From Girardinichthys multiradiatus (taxonomy: Eukaryota > Chordata > Actinopteri > Cyprinodontiformes > Goodeidae): a stretch of DNA of 64,000 bases. Below, in pieces: positions 1 through 10,274 of this stretch. Made by a program: the position numbers and the translations under genes. The notes under the pieces are model-generated. The model was not told where the DNA came from, ran no database searches, and saw only the letters and a list, made by a program, of their open reading frames with translations. The stretch spans positions 15,339,390-15,403,389 of the forward strand of contig NC_061816.1 in the NCBI RefSeq assembly GCF_021462225.1. The letters are read 5' to 3'. The stretch's first letter is position 1. Each line of letters starts with the position of its first letter.

Positions 1-1
1 A

Positions 2-237
2 TTATCTTACTGATGAAGGGGAGGTTTGATATAGGCTTGTAGTTCTGTAGCAGCAGCTTGTCCAAGTTGCTCTTTTTCAATAGCAGTTTGATAATTGCTG
101 TTTTTAGGGCCTGGGGGAAAACACCTGACAAAAGGGACGTGTTTATTACTTGAGTTATATCAGACGTTATGACAGGCAAAGCTTTCTTAAGGAAAGCTGT
201 GGGTAATGATGACAGGACATTGATCTCAACAAGGCAG
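2..237 (-). mobile_element. L2-like LINE reverse transcriptase fragment (runs off the left edge)
   Basis: Read on the minus strand, this stretch is open without stops and encodes the conserved upstream part of a non-LTR reverse transcriptase. Visible motifs are FPQALKTAIIK, LLLKKSNLD and NYKPISNLPFISK, the block that precedes the catalytic YADD in fish L2/Maui-type LINEs. A stop codon lies just upstream at about 243-245, so only a fragment remains, and the element continues beyond position 1. It covers a part of the polymerase that the LINE at 19-20.5 kb has mostly lost. The L2-like family is inferred from motif style. Confidence 0.8.
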
Positions 238-244
238 CAGAACT

Positions 245-2180
245 AATAACTGAATGTCTAGACGCCAACTGAATTGAACTCTACAGACTATTAAATTATG
301 GCATTTACTTAATTAACTGAGCCACTGTCCCATTTTGACTCTATCTTTGCTTAAGTTATATGTTCTATGTGTTTTTATTCATTTGCAGTTAGATTTAAAT
401 ATTTTAAAGAAACTGATAAGGATAGTTAGTAGTTTAGGTTGGGACAGGGGCAGCAGCAGCTGACTGGTTGCTCTCTTAGTTTGCAGCAGCTGTTCACTAC
501 TGAATAGTCGGGTTGCATGTCAGCAGGTAGGACCAATTGGGTGATCAAACAAGACAGCGATCCCAAACAGACATCATTAGGCCAATAATCAGCTAGAGGG
601 AAAACTTTCTCAAAGTCTCTGACTTTATGCCAAGAAAGTTGATCGAAGGCTCTGAATAACTTGCGGTTTTAGTTAATTTAATAAAGGATTTTTATACAAC
701 TATTAATGGATTTTAAAAAGTTTAAATTAAGGAACCAGTACAGTTTGGGAGAATCAGTAAAGATCGGGCTTGCATTTTTAGTTAAAAAGCCTGAAAGACA
801 CTGTCAAGATCCCTGTACTCTTCTCTATGCGAGACCAGGCTTCGGATTTTACCAGGTTTTGCTTGGCGGATCAAATATTCTATTAGAAAAAGTATTTTCT
901 TCTGCTGCGATTGAATTGTTCATTGAAAAAGAGTTAGAAACTGAAACCAGGGAGGGTGAGAAAAGAGAAATGTTTCCAAAAGATGAGAATTAATTCCTCA
1001 GATTTATTGGGCTCATATCACTCCATCCATCTGGGCTTATACTTTGGCTTCAAAAAGAAAGTGGAAAGAGGGAGAGGAGGCAGACAAAGGACAATGATAA
1101 AGCCAGGATCAGATGAATTGGAGAGGAGCTTATCGATGTGTCACACACCTGGGCCTCTGTTCTTCTGAAATGAAAGCTCTTACAGGGCAATAGCTGTGCA
1201 GAGGTCAGCTATTTCACCAGCACTCATCCAGCACACAAACAAAACTCATCTCAGACTCACTGTCACGTATAGAGTTTTTTTTTTTTTTTCATCTTGTATC
1301 CAGCAGAGCAGATAATCAACTGTTTGTGAAGCAGATGGAATAATTATAGCACTGTCAGGTTTGGAAAATCAGGAGTTTCAAGAAACATGCCAAACACAAC
1401 AGTTTTATTCTGAGGTTGATTCTAACATCTGAAAACCTTCTATGGAACAAGAGAAAATAAATGCAAAATATTTCCCTTATAATTTCATTTCTGTCCCATT
1501 TTCAAACCATTCTAAACATGTTTTCATGTAGTATAGACGTTGTTATATAAAGTATTTTGTGACATTGGACCTTTAAAGTCCCACAAAATGCAAACATCAT
1601 TGCTTAAACAAATTGGAGAACAACCAAAAGATTTTAAAAAATGCTGCCACCTTTTCTTAAAACAGTGTGAAACTATGATTGAGAAGTGTAGGTTGAAAAG
1701 CTTTCTACATAAACATGTCTACTGGTCTTGGCTGCCCAACTCTGAATTTCAACATCACTTTAGGCTACATTTTGACAGAACCTATGGGCTGAAAAGGTCT
1801 AACTTTCAACATATTATATTGGGCAAAATAATAGACTAGTCACCCCTAAATAGACGATAAAAGCATGACCATAGTCCATGTTTGTAGGGTAGGATATGTG
1901 GACCACAGTAGGCACTATATAAGCATACTATTAATAAAAGAATTGCCACAGGATAATATTACCATGGCTATTTGGTCTGACTTTGTGTTACCCAGGATTG
2001 TTCGGGCCCAAATCTATGTAGGCAATAAACATGGGTTCATTATGTAGCCTAAGGCTAAGCCACACTGGGCCCATTATGTAGGACATTTCTTACTCCTGTG
2101 GGACCAGATAGAAACTTTGTTTAGGTAAGTCAAACACAAGTTCATTGGTTGGGTCTAGAGATGTCTAAATCAAGTCACCT
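245..2180. other. gene-free stretch, nothing assigned
   Basis: Short open frames occur (for example 706-993 and 1540-1839 on +) but none shows a recognisable domain, codon bias or splice context. A T-run lies near 1275-1290. Parts of 245-700 may be the degraded upstream region of the LINE at the left edge. Confidence 0.6.
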
Positions 2181-2185
2181 AATGC

Positions 2186-2515
2186 CATGCATCCATCCAT
2201 CCATCCATCTATCACCTTCCGCTTATCTAAGAACGTATTGCAGGGGTTGCAGGTCGTGGAGAGAAACCCAAACATCCATTCCCCTGTTGACACCCTCCAG
2301 TTCATTTTGAGGTATCCCAAGGCCTTCTCAGGCCAGATGGGATATAAGGTCCTTCAAGCAAATTTTGTTTTTTCCCTGGGGTCTCTTCCATGTGGGACTT
2401 GCCCTGAAAACCTCCAAAGGGAGGAGCCAAAGAGACACTCTGATCAGATGCTGGAAAAACCCCAACTGACCACCCTTCAGAGGAAGCTCATTTTAGCTGC
2501 TTGTATCCAGACACC
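2186..2515 (-). mobile_element. RTE/Rex3-like LINE 3' end with CATC/GATG tail
   Basis: The plus strand starts with a run of CATC repeats at 2186-2210, which is the (GATG)n 3' tail of an element on the minus strand. Upstream of that tail the minus strand reads a degraded C-terminal reverse transcriptase/endonuclease tail: FQHLIRVSLW, PLEVFRASPT, then LISHLA and EGLGIPQNELE. This matches the conserved end of fish RTE-type elements, where a GRRPRGRPRTRW-like stretch precedes a YISxLAWxRLGIPxEEL-like stretch. In-frame stops show it is dead. The Rex3 name is probable; RTE is the safer call. Confidence 0.7.
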
Positions 2516-2846
2516 CAATACCTATTTGAGTTATGTGGGATTAGGCAAAGTTTTTGCAAGTACAAAGTACTATAAAGTTATTAAAATGCATCAATGCTAT
2601 CTATATCACAGATGTCTCAGTAGCTCTACAGAGGTGCTTGAAATGGCCAACCATGTTTCTCTTGGTTACTACAAGTTTTGTGATGCTGCAATTTGAGAGG
2701 AGTTCTTTATAAACAACTAGCTGAAGGAAGCAGGTACTGCTTGGAATCCGTTCATAATTCATTCTTTTTTTTCTGGATTTCTTTCATCATTAAATAAAAG
2801 CCTACACTCTGCTGATTTTCCATCTGTTTAACCTCTCCTTGATTAC

Positions 2847-2990
2847 CTGCTTGTGTGCTCTGCGGTATAAGATCCACAAAATTGCCTGATGTACAGCACA
2901 GCAGCAATTTGGTTAAATAAGGTGTTTTCCTTATCCGGTGTTTCGAATGGCTAAACAGTGATATCAAGCAAGCCTCTGAACTCCAATTGT
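2847..2990 (-). pseudogene. exon-like open segment C of a decayed minus-strand gene
   Basis: On the minus strand this 144-bp segment (48 codons long) is bounded by an acceptor-like tctgctacag and a donor-like GCAG|GTAATC. One frame is open throughout and includes SEACLISLFSHSK, YLTKLLLCCTSGN and DLIPQSTQA. The phase does not match that of copy A directly upstream. No protein family was recognised. It is grouped with the exon-like pieces at 3.0-4.6 kb because of strand and spacing only, so it may be fortuitous. Confidence 0.25.
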
Positions 2991-3035
2991 CTGTAGCAGA
3001 ATATATGTTTTGTGTTAAATTCCAGTTGTTCCTAC

Positions 3036-3256
3036 CTTCCTAAAGTCTTGAAATATCATTCTGAATGACAGGCCCTACTTTTCAAGGCTCCTCACGATTC
3101 ACTATGGGAGGTAATGTCACCTCTGAATCCATGAATGCACAGCTTCTTAAACAAGGGAGGCAAATTAGGAGAGTAAAGGTTGTTTTCAAGATCCAACATA
3201 AATAAAATGCAATACCGGCAGTATGAATCATTTAAGCAGTCTCACATAAACCATAA
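3036..3256 (-). pseudogene. decayed duplicate (copy A) of the coding segment at 4415-4599
   Basis: This minus-strand segment aligns with 4415-4599 in both DNA and protein. It reads LDLENNLYSPNLPPLFKKL, then GFRGDITSH, against LVLENSLHSFNVPPLLNNL and GYRGDIISH in the other copy. The end shows FRMIFQDFRK before a donor-like AAG|GTAGGA, matching IRILFEQFNA before GTAAGA in copy B. Copy A has a TGA where copy B has Gly, a frameshift or insertion after the ITSH motif, and a lost acceptor AG, so it is non-functional. Conservation of residues across the two copies implies that the ancestor was coding. The family was not identified. Confidence 0.5.
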
Positions 3257-3414
3257 AGCAGAGAATGTCGACTGAATGCAGATGGTTCATGAACCTTATC
3301 CAGCCTGCAGTCTGTGTTTTGTCACACCCATTTCCCCTTTCATCTCTCTTTTGTCATTTCCAATTCTTTATAATTGCTTTGGCCTGAGCAACCAGGCCAG
3401 CTGATAGATATTAC

Positions 3415-3534
3415 CGTGCAGCTGACATAAAATCCAGAAAGTAGTGCAAAAGCAGATATCGGATGCTGAGTGCAATCGGATAATCTGTTACCAATTACCA
3501 AAATAACATTATGATCGGGAACCTTAGCCAACAC
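3415..3534 (-). pseudogene. exon-like open segment D (120 bp) of the same relic
   Basis: On the minus strand a 120-bp (40-codon) open segment is framed by an acceptor-like ctcatctgaacccag and a donor-like CACG|GTAATA. It starts VLAKVPDHNVILVIGN and ends QHPISAFALLSGFYVSC. If joined after copy B, which ends in phase 0, the phase is kept. The last part loosely recalls the hydrophobic segment of SAMD3-like proteins that are amplified in fish genomes, but this is a weak analogy from memory. The product is unknown. Confidence 0.35.
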
Positions 3535-3539
3535 CTGGG

Positions 3540-4410
3540 TTCAGATGAGGACAATACAGTCTTACAGGCAGTTGGACCATTCCTGAACTACTCACCTAAC
3601 TTTTTTTATTGCCGAATGTATTTTTTTTTTTTTGCATTACTTTTACACTTGTTTTCCTTTTGGTCAGCCTTTTAGAATGAAATCTAATCTCTCTGGAATG
3701 GTGGTCTGTGATTTATACTGTGAGCCAGCATACTATGAAATGAGAGGAATGAAACAAAATTTACTAGATGTCGACTTTTAGATACTGAGGGTTCTTTTTT
3801 GACTAGCCTAGCAAAAAAACTAAACAAAATGTGTCTTATCACAAGAGCAGTCAATCACCCCGGGGAATCTAGGAATGCATTGTTTGCCTGTTTGTTTTCT
3901 GCAAAAGAAACATTAATTGTTCTCCTAGGAGGGTTATGGAGGTGGGTTATATTGTATCCCAGAAAAGCTGCCTGTCTCAGGGCAGACTGCTGTTTAAAGT
4001 CCACGACAAGAGACCACATTCGCATGCAGAACACTTGATAAGTGTCAGAATTCCTCCTATGGTCATGCCCAGACTTACCAATGTATGACCCATAATTTAA
4101 CCCTATAAAGCAATTAGAGAAGTTTGATATACCTCAGTGACTTATATAGATATAAAATTCTATCAATGTACAATATGATGGAAAGAAACTCAATGGGGAT
4201 GGGAGAGTGGTGATAAAAGGAGAGAGCTGGACATACTAAGCATTAACATTTTATACCCTCAGCCTTCATCTGTCTTTCTTATACCATTTTCCTCAAATCT
4301 AATAAAAGTCATTGTTGTGTGAGCAAGTCAAAAGAAAGGGGTAGACTGCATACACATATGCCTCCTATGGTGGAAAATCATTATTACATTTAGGCTTTGT
4401 GATGGTGTTC
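3540..4410. other. spacer between exon-like segments, nothing assigned
   Basis: AT-rich DNA between segments D and B. A T-run lies at about 3619-3632. The open frame at 3799-4038 on + has no recognisable domain. If B and D belong to one gene, this is its intron. Confidence 0.4.
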
Positions 4411-4414
4411 TTAC

Positions 4415-4599
4415 CGCGTTGAACTGTTCAAATAATATTCTGATATTTGCATGAGAGATAATGTCACCCCTGTACCCGCAGTGGCACAGGTTATTAAGCA
4501 AGGGAGGCACATTAAATGAGTGAAGGCTGTTTTCCAGAACCAACACAACCAAAACACAACTGCAGCAGTAAAAATCATTCAAGAAGTCTCCCATGAACG
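4415..4599 (-). pseudogene. exon-like open segment B, better-preserved copy
   Basis: Minus-strand segment of 185 bp with an acceptor-like ttttctctccttcag before it and a donor CGCG|GTAAGA after it. The only open frame encodes about 61 residues, including FMGDFLNDFYCCSC, LENSLHSFNVPPLL, CGYRGDIISH and IRILFEQFNA. It shares a residue pattern (LEN, PPL, LC, RGDI, SH) with copy A at 3036-3256. Because splice signals and frame are intact, this could be a real exon of an unrecognised gene; with a dead duplicate nearby and no promoter or flanking exons found, pseudogene is the safer label. Confidence 0.4.
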
Positions 4600-5225
4600 C
4601 TGAAGGAGAGAAAATAAGTTAAAATATGTTCTTGGAAGCACTGCTTTACTTAAAAAACAGATGCATGCGCTTAGGAGGGACAGATATTAAAAGTCTTTCT
4701 ATTTAACATAAACCTGGCAAATCTACTTCTCACGTTTTACATTACTGATACATCCAGAAACTTGATTTCAGGAGCTAGAGTTTAATTTTCTGCCTCCTAT
4801 TTTCTTTTATTGAGTAAAATGTTTAAGAAAACGGCAATGGATAATGAGGAACAAAATGAGAAATTTAATTCCAAATTTTGTAAAAATGGCTGCTTCACAT
4901 ATGGTTAATTAACACATCGGGTAAACATCAAAGAGAGTATTTAATTGCTGAAATTTTTACAGGAAGATGCTGTAAGCTTCTAGCTTATGATTATAAGGCA
5001 AAAAATGATGGTTTCCATAAAAAACAAAAAAGCTGGGTTAATATAAAATAACTGGGTAGTCAAAAAATACATTTTTTTTTCATCAGATAATATTACAATA
5101 TTAGAGAAGATCAATCTAAAATGAAGATTCGGCCTTGACTACATCACATTTACATTCAACTAATGCTTTCTTCTAAAGGGACAAAATGGTTTAGTTGTTT
5201 CACCTGTACATAGGTTCTCTATGGG
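4600..5225. other. gene-free stretch, nothing assigned
   Basis: AT-rich DNA with short homopolymer runs. No repeat family, coding frame or exon that could precede segment B was recognised. Confidence 0.5.
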
Positions 5226-5227
5226 TA

Positions 5228-5445
<218 letters not shown>

Positions 5446-5599
5446 TCCTATCTTGCCATTTATGTGTGTGTTTAAGAAAATGTGCTAATTGGGTCTAAAC
5501 ATGAGGGTACAACATCAAGTTCTGTCACATTTTAAACAAATGTGTTTCTTTTGATAAGATCTCCTTCTAAATAATGCATGTTGTGTGTTGTGAGCTTTG

Positions 5600-5830
5600 T
5601 TTGATAGTGCATTGTATTGATGAAAGCAGCCATCTAAAGATGGGTACACTGTGGTAATAAAGAAATTGAAATGGTCAGCAACAATATTCAGGTAGAATGT
5701 GACTTTTACATAATGTCAGTTGATACCAAGGTTTACCAAGAAAATGTCCCCAAGACCATTATACTGCCTCCACTGTTGATACAAGGCAGGTCAGAGGAAT
5801 GCATTCATATTCTAAATGTGGCAGATACAA
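5600..5830 (-). mobile_element. Tc1/mariner transposase fragment
   Basis: The minus strand reads YLNIVADHFNF then TTVYPSLDGC, the region just before the second catalytic Asp block of fish Tc1-like transposases, where a VYPSSDGYFQQDNAPCHK-like stretch is typical. Plus-strand text such as accaagaaaatgtccccaag and gttgatacaaggcaggtc is also characteristic of this dispersed element. Frame breaks make it inactive. It is the same family as 9285-9545. Confidence 0.75.
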
Positions 5831-6119
5831 TAGATGAGTGTGTTTAGTTGTTCCCATGTGGTTGACTAATTCGCATTTGAACTTGTTTTTTGGACCAATA
5901 TAATTTAGTTGGTTTTGAGCATTTGGTTTTTGATTTGCATTGGCCGGATACTCTGTATTGCCCATAGAAAAACCCGTGTCGTCAATCTTCAAGCCCAAAA
6001 AGTCTTAATTTTTCTTCTAACTTTGCAGTGACAAACTGACATTACTAACCCAAAGGCTAAAACCACAAACAATGAGTTGGAACCAAATCTCGGCATGAGG
6101 ACAGAAATGTTCTCTGGTC

Positions 6120-6300
6120 GGGGCATGGCACATGGTGTAGCACTAGAGCGTGCAACCGTAAACAGAGGCATCAGTGCTCGATGCAGCCGTCCCCGGTTCA
6201 AGCCCTGACCCCGGAGAACTATTCTGCACGTCTTCCCCCTCTCTCCACCCCACTTCCTGTCTGCCTGCCTGCCACAAGAAAAAAGAAATTTGCACTGGTC
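6120..6300 (+). mobile_element. tRNA-derived SINE (second family)
   Basis: A tRNA-like head is followed by a box B-like ggttcaagccc at 6195-6205, then the body actattctgcacgtcttccc, cctctctcca and cacttcctgtctg. This order is typical of a widespread teleost SINE whose body reads ctgcatgtcttccccctctc. It differs from the family at 10333-10695. Box A is diverged (near catggtgtagcactagagc). Confidence 0.65.
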
Positions 6301-6775
6301 TCACAAATTCAAATTGCTCTGGAATAATTCAAAACCTTCTGGCCTTTATAGCTGTAGTTTCATAGAAAGATTTGACATAGATCATTAAAATGATTCCAGC
6401 TCTGCTTCAGGAGCTCTGGGCATGTTTGAAAAATGTTTCAATTAATCAGCAAAGGGTTGAAGTAAACAACATCATACTGAAACAAAGTATAAGGGAGAAG
6501 AAGCCTGAGCACAAAGATGTCTTGAACAATTTTCATCAAAGCGGTACAGAACACATTGCTTGATGGCTTTAACTGACATCTATTTATTGTAAGCAGATAC
6601 CATTAAAAATGATGCCTTCCTCTGAATACTGAATACTTAATGGTGTTTGTCAGTCATCTGGTGTGATCTGATCTTGAATGAACCTTCTAGCTTAAGAGAA
6701 GAATTTAGATGCAAGATGTGGTTTACACAGAAACTTTACTTAGAAAGATTGTCTAAGCTCTTCAGCAGTGTAAGA
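6300..6775. other. gene-free stretch, nothing assigned
   Basis: AT-rich sequence without recognisable repeat, coding frame or RNA gene. Confidence 0.5.
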
Positions 6776-8250
6776 ATTATGATTATTGATTAATTAATAT
6801 TTATAAAGAATTATAATTTAAAATCATAATTTGAAAAAAATAAATTTCTTAATCAAAAATCATTACTTACAAATTGAAATTAGAGATGTCCTCTGGTGTT
6901 GTAATTATGGCTCAAGGCCCTTGATAATTACAATTATTAAATTCTCAGTAATAATTGATAACCATTACTAGATGTCACTGTTTAATCAACTGCTTTACTG
7001 AAGGTGGTGGAACTTTGACCTTATTTTGACAGACAAATCACTCTTGCTCAAAATAAACACAAACACGTTCTCTTTATCTACATTAATATTTATTAAATCA
7101 ACAGCCCTGATTCACCTCGCTATTCTGATTCAATAATCTTCACCTAATTAACCATGCAAAAATTCTACACAAAATGGGTAAAATAACTAACTAAACAAGA
7201 TAAAACAACACTGAGTGTGTATGAAAGTCAAACCAGCAGTTATGGCAAAAACAAGATAAATTATAGTACTGAGCGAAGCTTTGGGAGCAGCCTCCACCAG
7301 GCTGCAGTCATAAACCCCCAAAGTTGTAGCTCAGTGAAACACAAAGGGCCATAAAACTTTTAGGCAGCAACCAGTGGAAAAACACGAAGAGCGAAGACAG
7401 AGGAATAGTGAGTATTCCACCATGAGGTTCTAGTAGTCCAACTTTAAGTTCACCTGAGTCTGCGCTCAGGTGTTCAAACACAGTGACATGCACAGCTTCA
7501 AAGCGCGGAGGCTTTCAGAGTTTAAAATAAGCAGCAATCAAAGTTTCAATAAGACATTACATGCACATACAACTTAGAACACATTGGACTATAAGTGGCG
7601 ATTCTAAATTGCTCTAAAATCCTACTCTATCCTGCCCAATCTATTTCTAATAGAAATAAAAACAAAATGGGATTACTTGGTGTGGTCTTCTGGAGCAGGG
7701 AGGGGGGAGGGGGAAGTTGTTACGCATCCGTAACAAACTCCTCAAAGACGGCTGGCCTTCCTCTTTTGGCAAAAGGGGAAAAATATGACGGACCGTCAGC
7801 AGTCGACTGGAACAAAAACAATGATGAAAATATCGTCTCCTTGGAAAACCTCTGTAGGTTTTTATTGGGTTATGTGTTAAATCCACGCCTTCAATCGGTA
7901 AAGTAAAGTCTACTGGTTTTCTTATCCCAGAAAACTCTTCACATGAGTTTGGCCAGTGAGGAGAATTAATGAAAACCCACGTGTGAGTTTCTTCTCCAGA
8001 ATGATGCGCCTCGGTTGCCTGGTAACTGCGTCTCGGTTTCCAGCAGGAGAAAAAGCAAAGGTGGGGCGGGGCGTCTCCCATGTCCTTATATAGCCCACTG
8101 TGACATCAGTGCTGCAACGCCCCTTCCTATCAGCTGCAATTCCTGCTGGGAGTTGTAGTTGCAGACCATCATGGGGTATATAGTAGCAGATGACACTGGG
8201 AGGTATATTAGCGAACAAATGGTCCAACAGCAGATAGTGGCAATGGTAAT
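6776..8250 (-). mobile_element. probable LTR-like retroelement remnant
   Basis: On the minus strand a TATATAAGG box (8084-8092) is followed 225 bp downstream by AATAAA (7861-7866), as expected of a promoter plus polyadenylation signal within an LTR. The block is more GC-rich and CpG-containing than its surroundings between 7650 and 8170, then becomes AT-rich with many ATTAAT-type words at 6780-6960. No gag or pol coding was found, so a solo or long LTR remnant is inferred. Boundaries and family are uncertain. Confidence 0.35.
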
Positions 8251-9158
8251 AATGAAGGCATGTTTAACAAGGCAACAAAAAGCTCACAAGTTCAAGAACC
8301 AAGAAATGTACTTTTAAAACTAGGCAAAACCCTAAGCTAATAAATTATGCAAAATAAAACTGGCTTTCAAAATACGACAGATGGATATGTACAAGCTGGT
8401 GCTTTTTTCACTTGTTATCAAGGCAACCTTTAGATGTGGCACTCAACTTCAGACCTTGTCTGAATGCCCACGTTGGTCTACTTATACAGTAAAACCAATT
8501 ACATCTCCCGAAAGCCTGGATTTGCCTGCAACAGTCAAAGGCCGTGATACTTGAATTGACTCCACCATTCCAAAGATCTGTTAATGTTCTCTAAATAGGA
8601 TTTTTTTTTTCTCACTACATAAAAAGAGTGTATGAAAGTTTTCAAGCTTCTATGTTGTTCCCTTATTCTAGTGTTGGTAGAGAATTTGAGATCAATGTAA
8701 GCTTGGTGGTAAATAATGAAACTGGTTCTACTGATATGAAAAGGTTGAGCAGCACCAAATCAATCTACTTTTGACAGTATGCAATGCTTATGATCCAGAT
8801 GCAAACCCATGGAGAGGGATTGGATGGTCATACTTTGTAGCTGGCACTGGATAGGTGTGGCAATACTCACAAATGCTTGGCTTAGTCCTGGCTATGAAAT
8901 GTATCCCTTTGAGTTGCAAGAAGAAAGGTTCTCAAAGCCATTTACTCATGAAAACAGAACTGCATTTAAGATTGCCTGGAGGATAATGTGGATGAGAGGC
9001 CATCATAAGCTTTTGTTGTTCTCCTAAATGTAGCTTCAGTGCCCATGTAGGCAATGACTGAATTATCTGGAGGGGCATCTGAGAGCTCTTTTCTATTGAA
9101 CCTCTATGTGAGGTATACAATGTAACACTGCTCAAGCCTAGGAAGGAGAAGGGGATGG
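8250..9158. other. gene-free stretch, nothing assigned
   Basis: No recognisable gene or repeat. The open frame at 8809-9027 (+) has no domain and overlaps an opposite-strand frame. Confidence 0.45.
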
Positions 9159-9159
9159 T

Positions 9160-9273
9160 GGTATCTGGAGATTAACTCCAGTTGTCAGTGGGTAAGAGAT
9201 GGGGTACACCCTGGACAGGTTGTCAGTCTATCACATGGCAACACAGAGACAAACAGAACAGACAACCATGCAA
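9160..9273 (-). mobile_element. SINE 3' fragment
   Basis: Contains ggggtacaccctggacaggt, then gtcagtctatcacatggcaa, cacagagacaaac and acaaccatgcaa. This matches the reverse complement of the 3' half of the SINE at 10333-10695 and the copy at 63741-64000. It abuts the Tc1 fragment that follows. Confidence 0.75.
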
Positions 9274-9284
9274 GGGCAGTTATG

Positions 9285-9545
9285 ATGGGGACCTGCTGTT
9301 CCACCACATCCCAAAGATGCTTGCTGGATTGAAATCCAATCGCTATGGAGGCTTATGGAGTACATGTTAAAAAAACAAAAACAGTTACAGATGATTTGAA
9401 CTTTGCAACATGGTGTATTATCCTGCTGAAAGTAGCCATCTGGTGATGGGTAAACTGTGGTCAGAGAGAAATGGACATGGGCAGTAACAATATTCAGATC
9501 GGCTGTGATGTTTAAACAATGCTCAGACAGTAAAAAACTTGAAGG
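9285..9545 (-). mobile_element. Tc1/mariner transposase C-terminal fragment
   Basis: Minus-strand reading gives LNIVTAHVHFSLTTVYPSPD followed by GYFQQDNTPCCK, the conserved second-Asp block of Tc1-like transposases. Toward lower coordinates a shifted frame reads HLWDVVEQQ, the conserved C-terminal EHLWDxxE motif. At least one frameshift separates them, so this is a relic. Confidence 0.85.
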
Positions 9546-9549
9546 AACC

Positions 9550-10270
9550 ACAAAGTTGACTTAGACTGTTGGTATTTCAGTCTAATGTTACAGAAACGAA
9601 GAGATAAAGAAGGCAGATATAGCTAAAATCAATGCATCCCTGCTGAAACTAAAGAATAACTCATTCATAAGGTACGTTCAGCTGAAATAACCCCCTGTAA
9701 GACTACTAAAAGAAGTCAGTTTTAAAAACTTGGAGATAAAGATCGAAAAAGGCTACACTGTCCGTTAGATTTGAAACTAAAAAATCTGTTTGTAACCATT
9801 TTATAGCGGTTGGGAAAGTAAAAAGCTCTATTATTTAAGACAGCCTTTCAGCTGTAGTAGCATGTCCCACTTTGTCCTGCACAAACATTTCCTCAATGCT
9901 ACGATTTGATCAAACAGATGTGAGCTGTTGCAGAAACATCACCAGACACAAACCGTAAGAGCTAACATGGCTTCACCTTAGGCATTCAGAGGAATCCCAC
10001 AGAAGACATTATAGAATAGCAACAGCTCTGGCAATGTTTCCTCCTCCTCAGTGTTTTACCTGCAGGAATGAGCTGCAACACCAAGTTGTGTTTTCTTAGT
10101 GTCTGAGCCAAATGAACAAGTGTCAGAGCAACTGTTGACGGTGTGGCGTGTTTGCTAGCTGAATCAGCTTTTTATGGCCAAACATTTTGTCAGAGAGAGC
10201 ACAAACTAGGTTACAGGAGTGCAGGGAAAACAAATGACTAAATAAAATGTGGGACTACCACCTGCTTCCA
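9550..10270. other. gene-free stretch, nothing assigned
   Basis: No gene, RNA or repeat family recognised. Confidence 0.5.
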
Positions 10271-10274
10271 TCTG

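Noticed and set aside
706..993. 95-codon open frame near the left edge
   Set aside because: No domain, no splice or promoter context, and AT-rich composition; judged a chance frame.
7595..8227. Overlapping frames of 101-144 codons on both strands
   Set aside because: They reflect the higher GC of the LTR-like block; none shows gag, pol or other domains.
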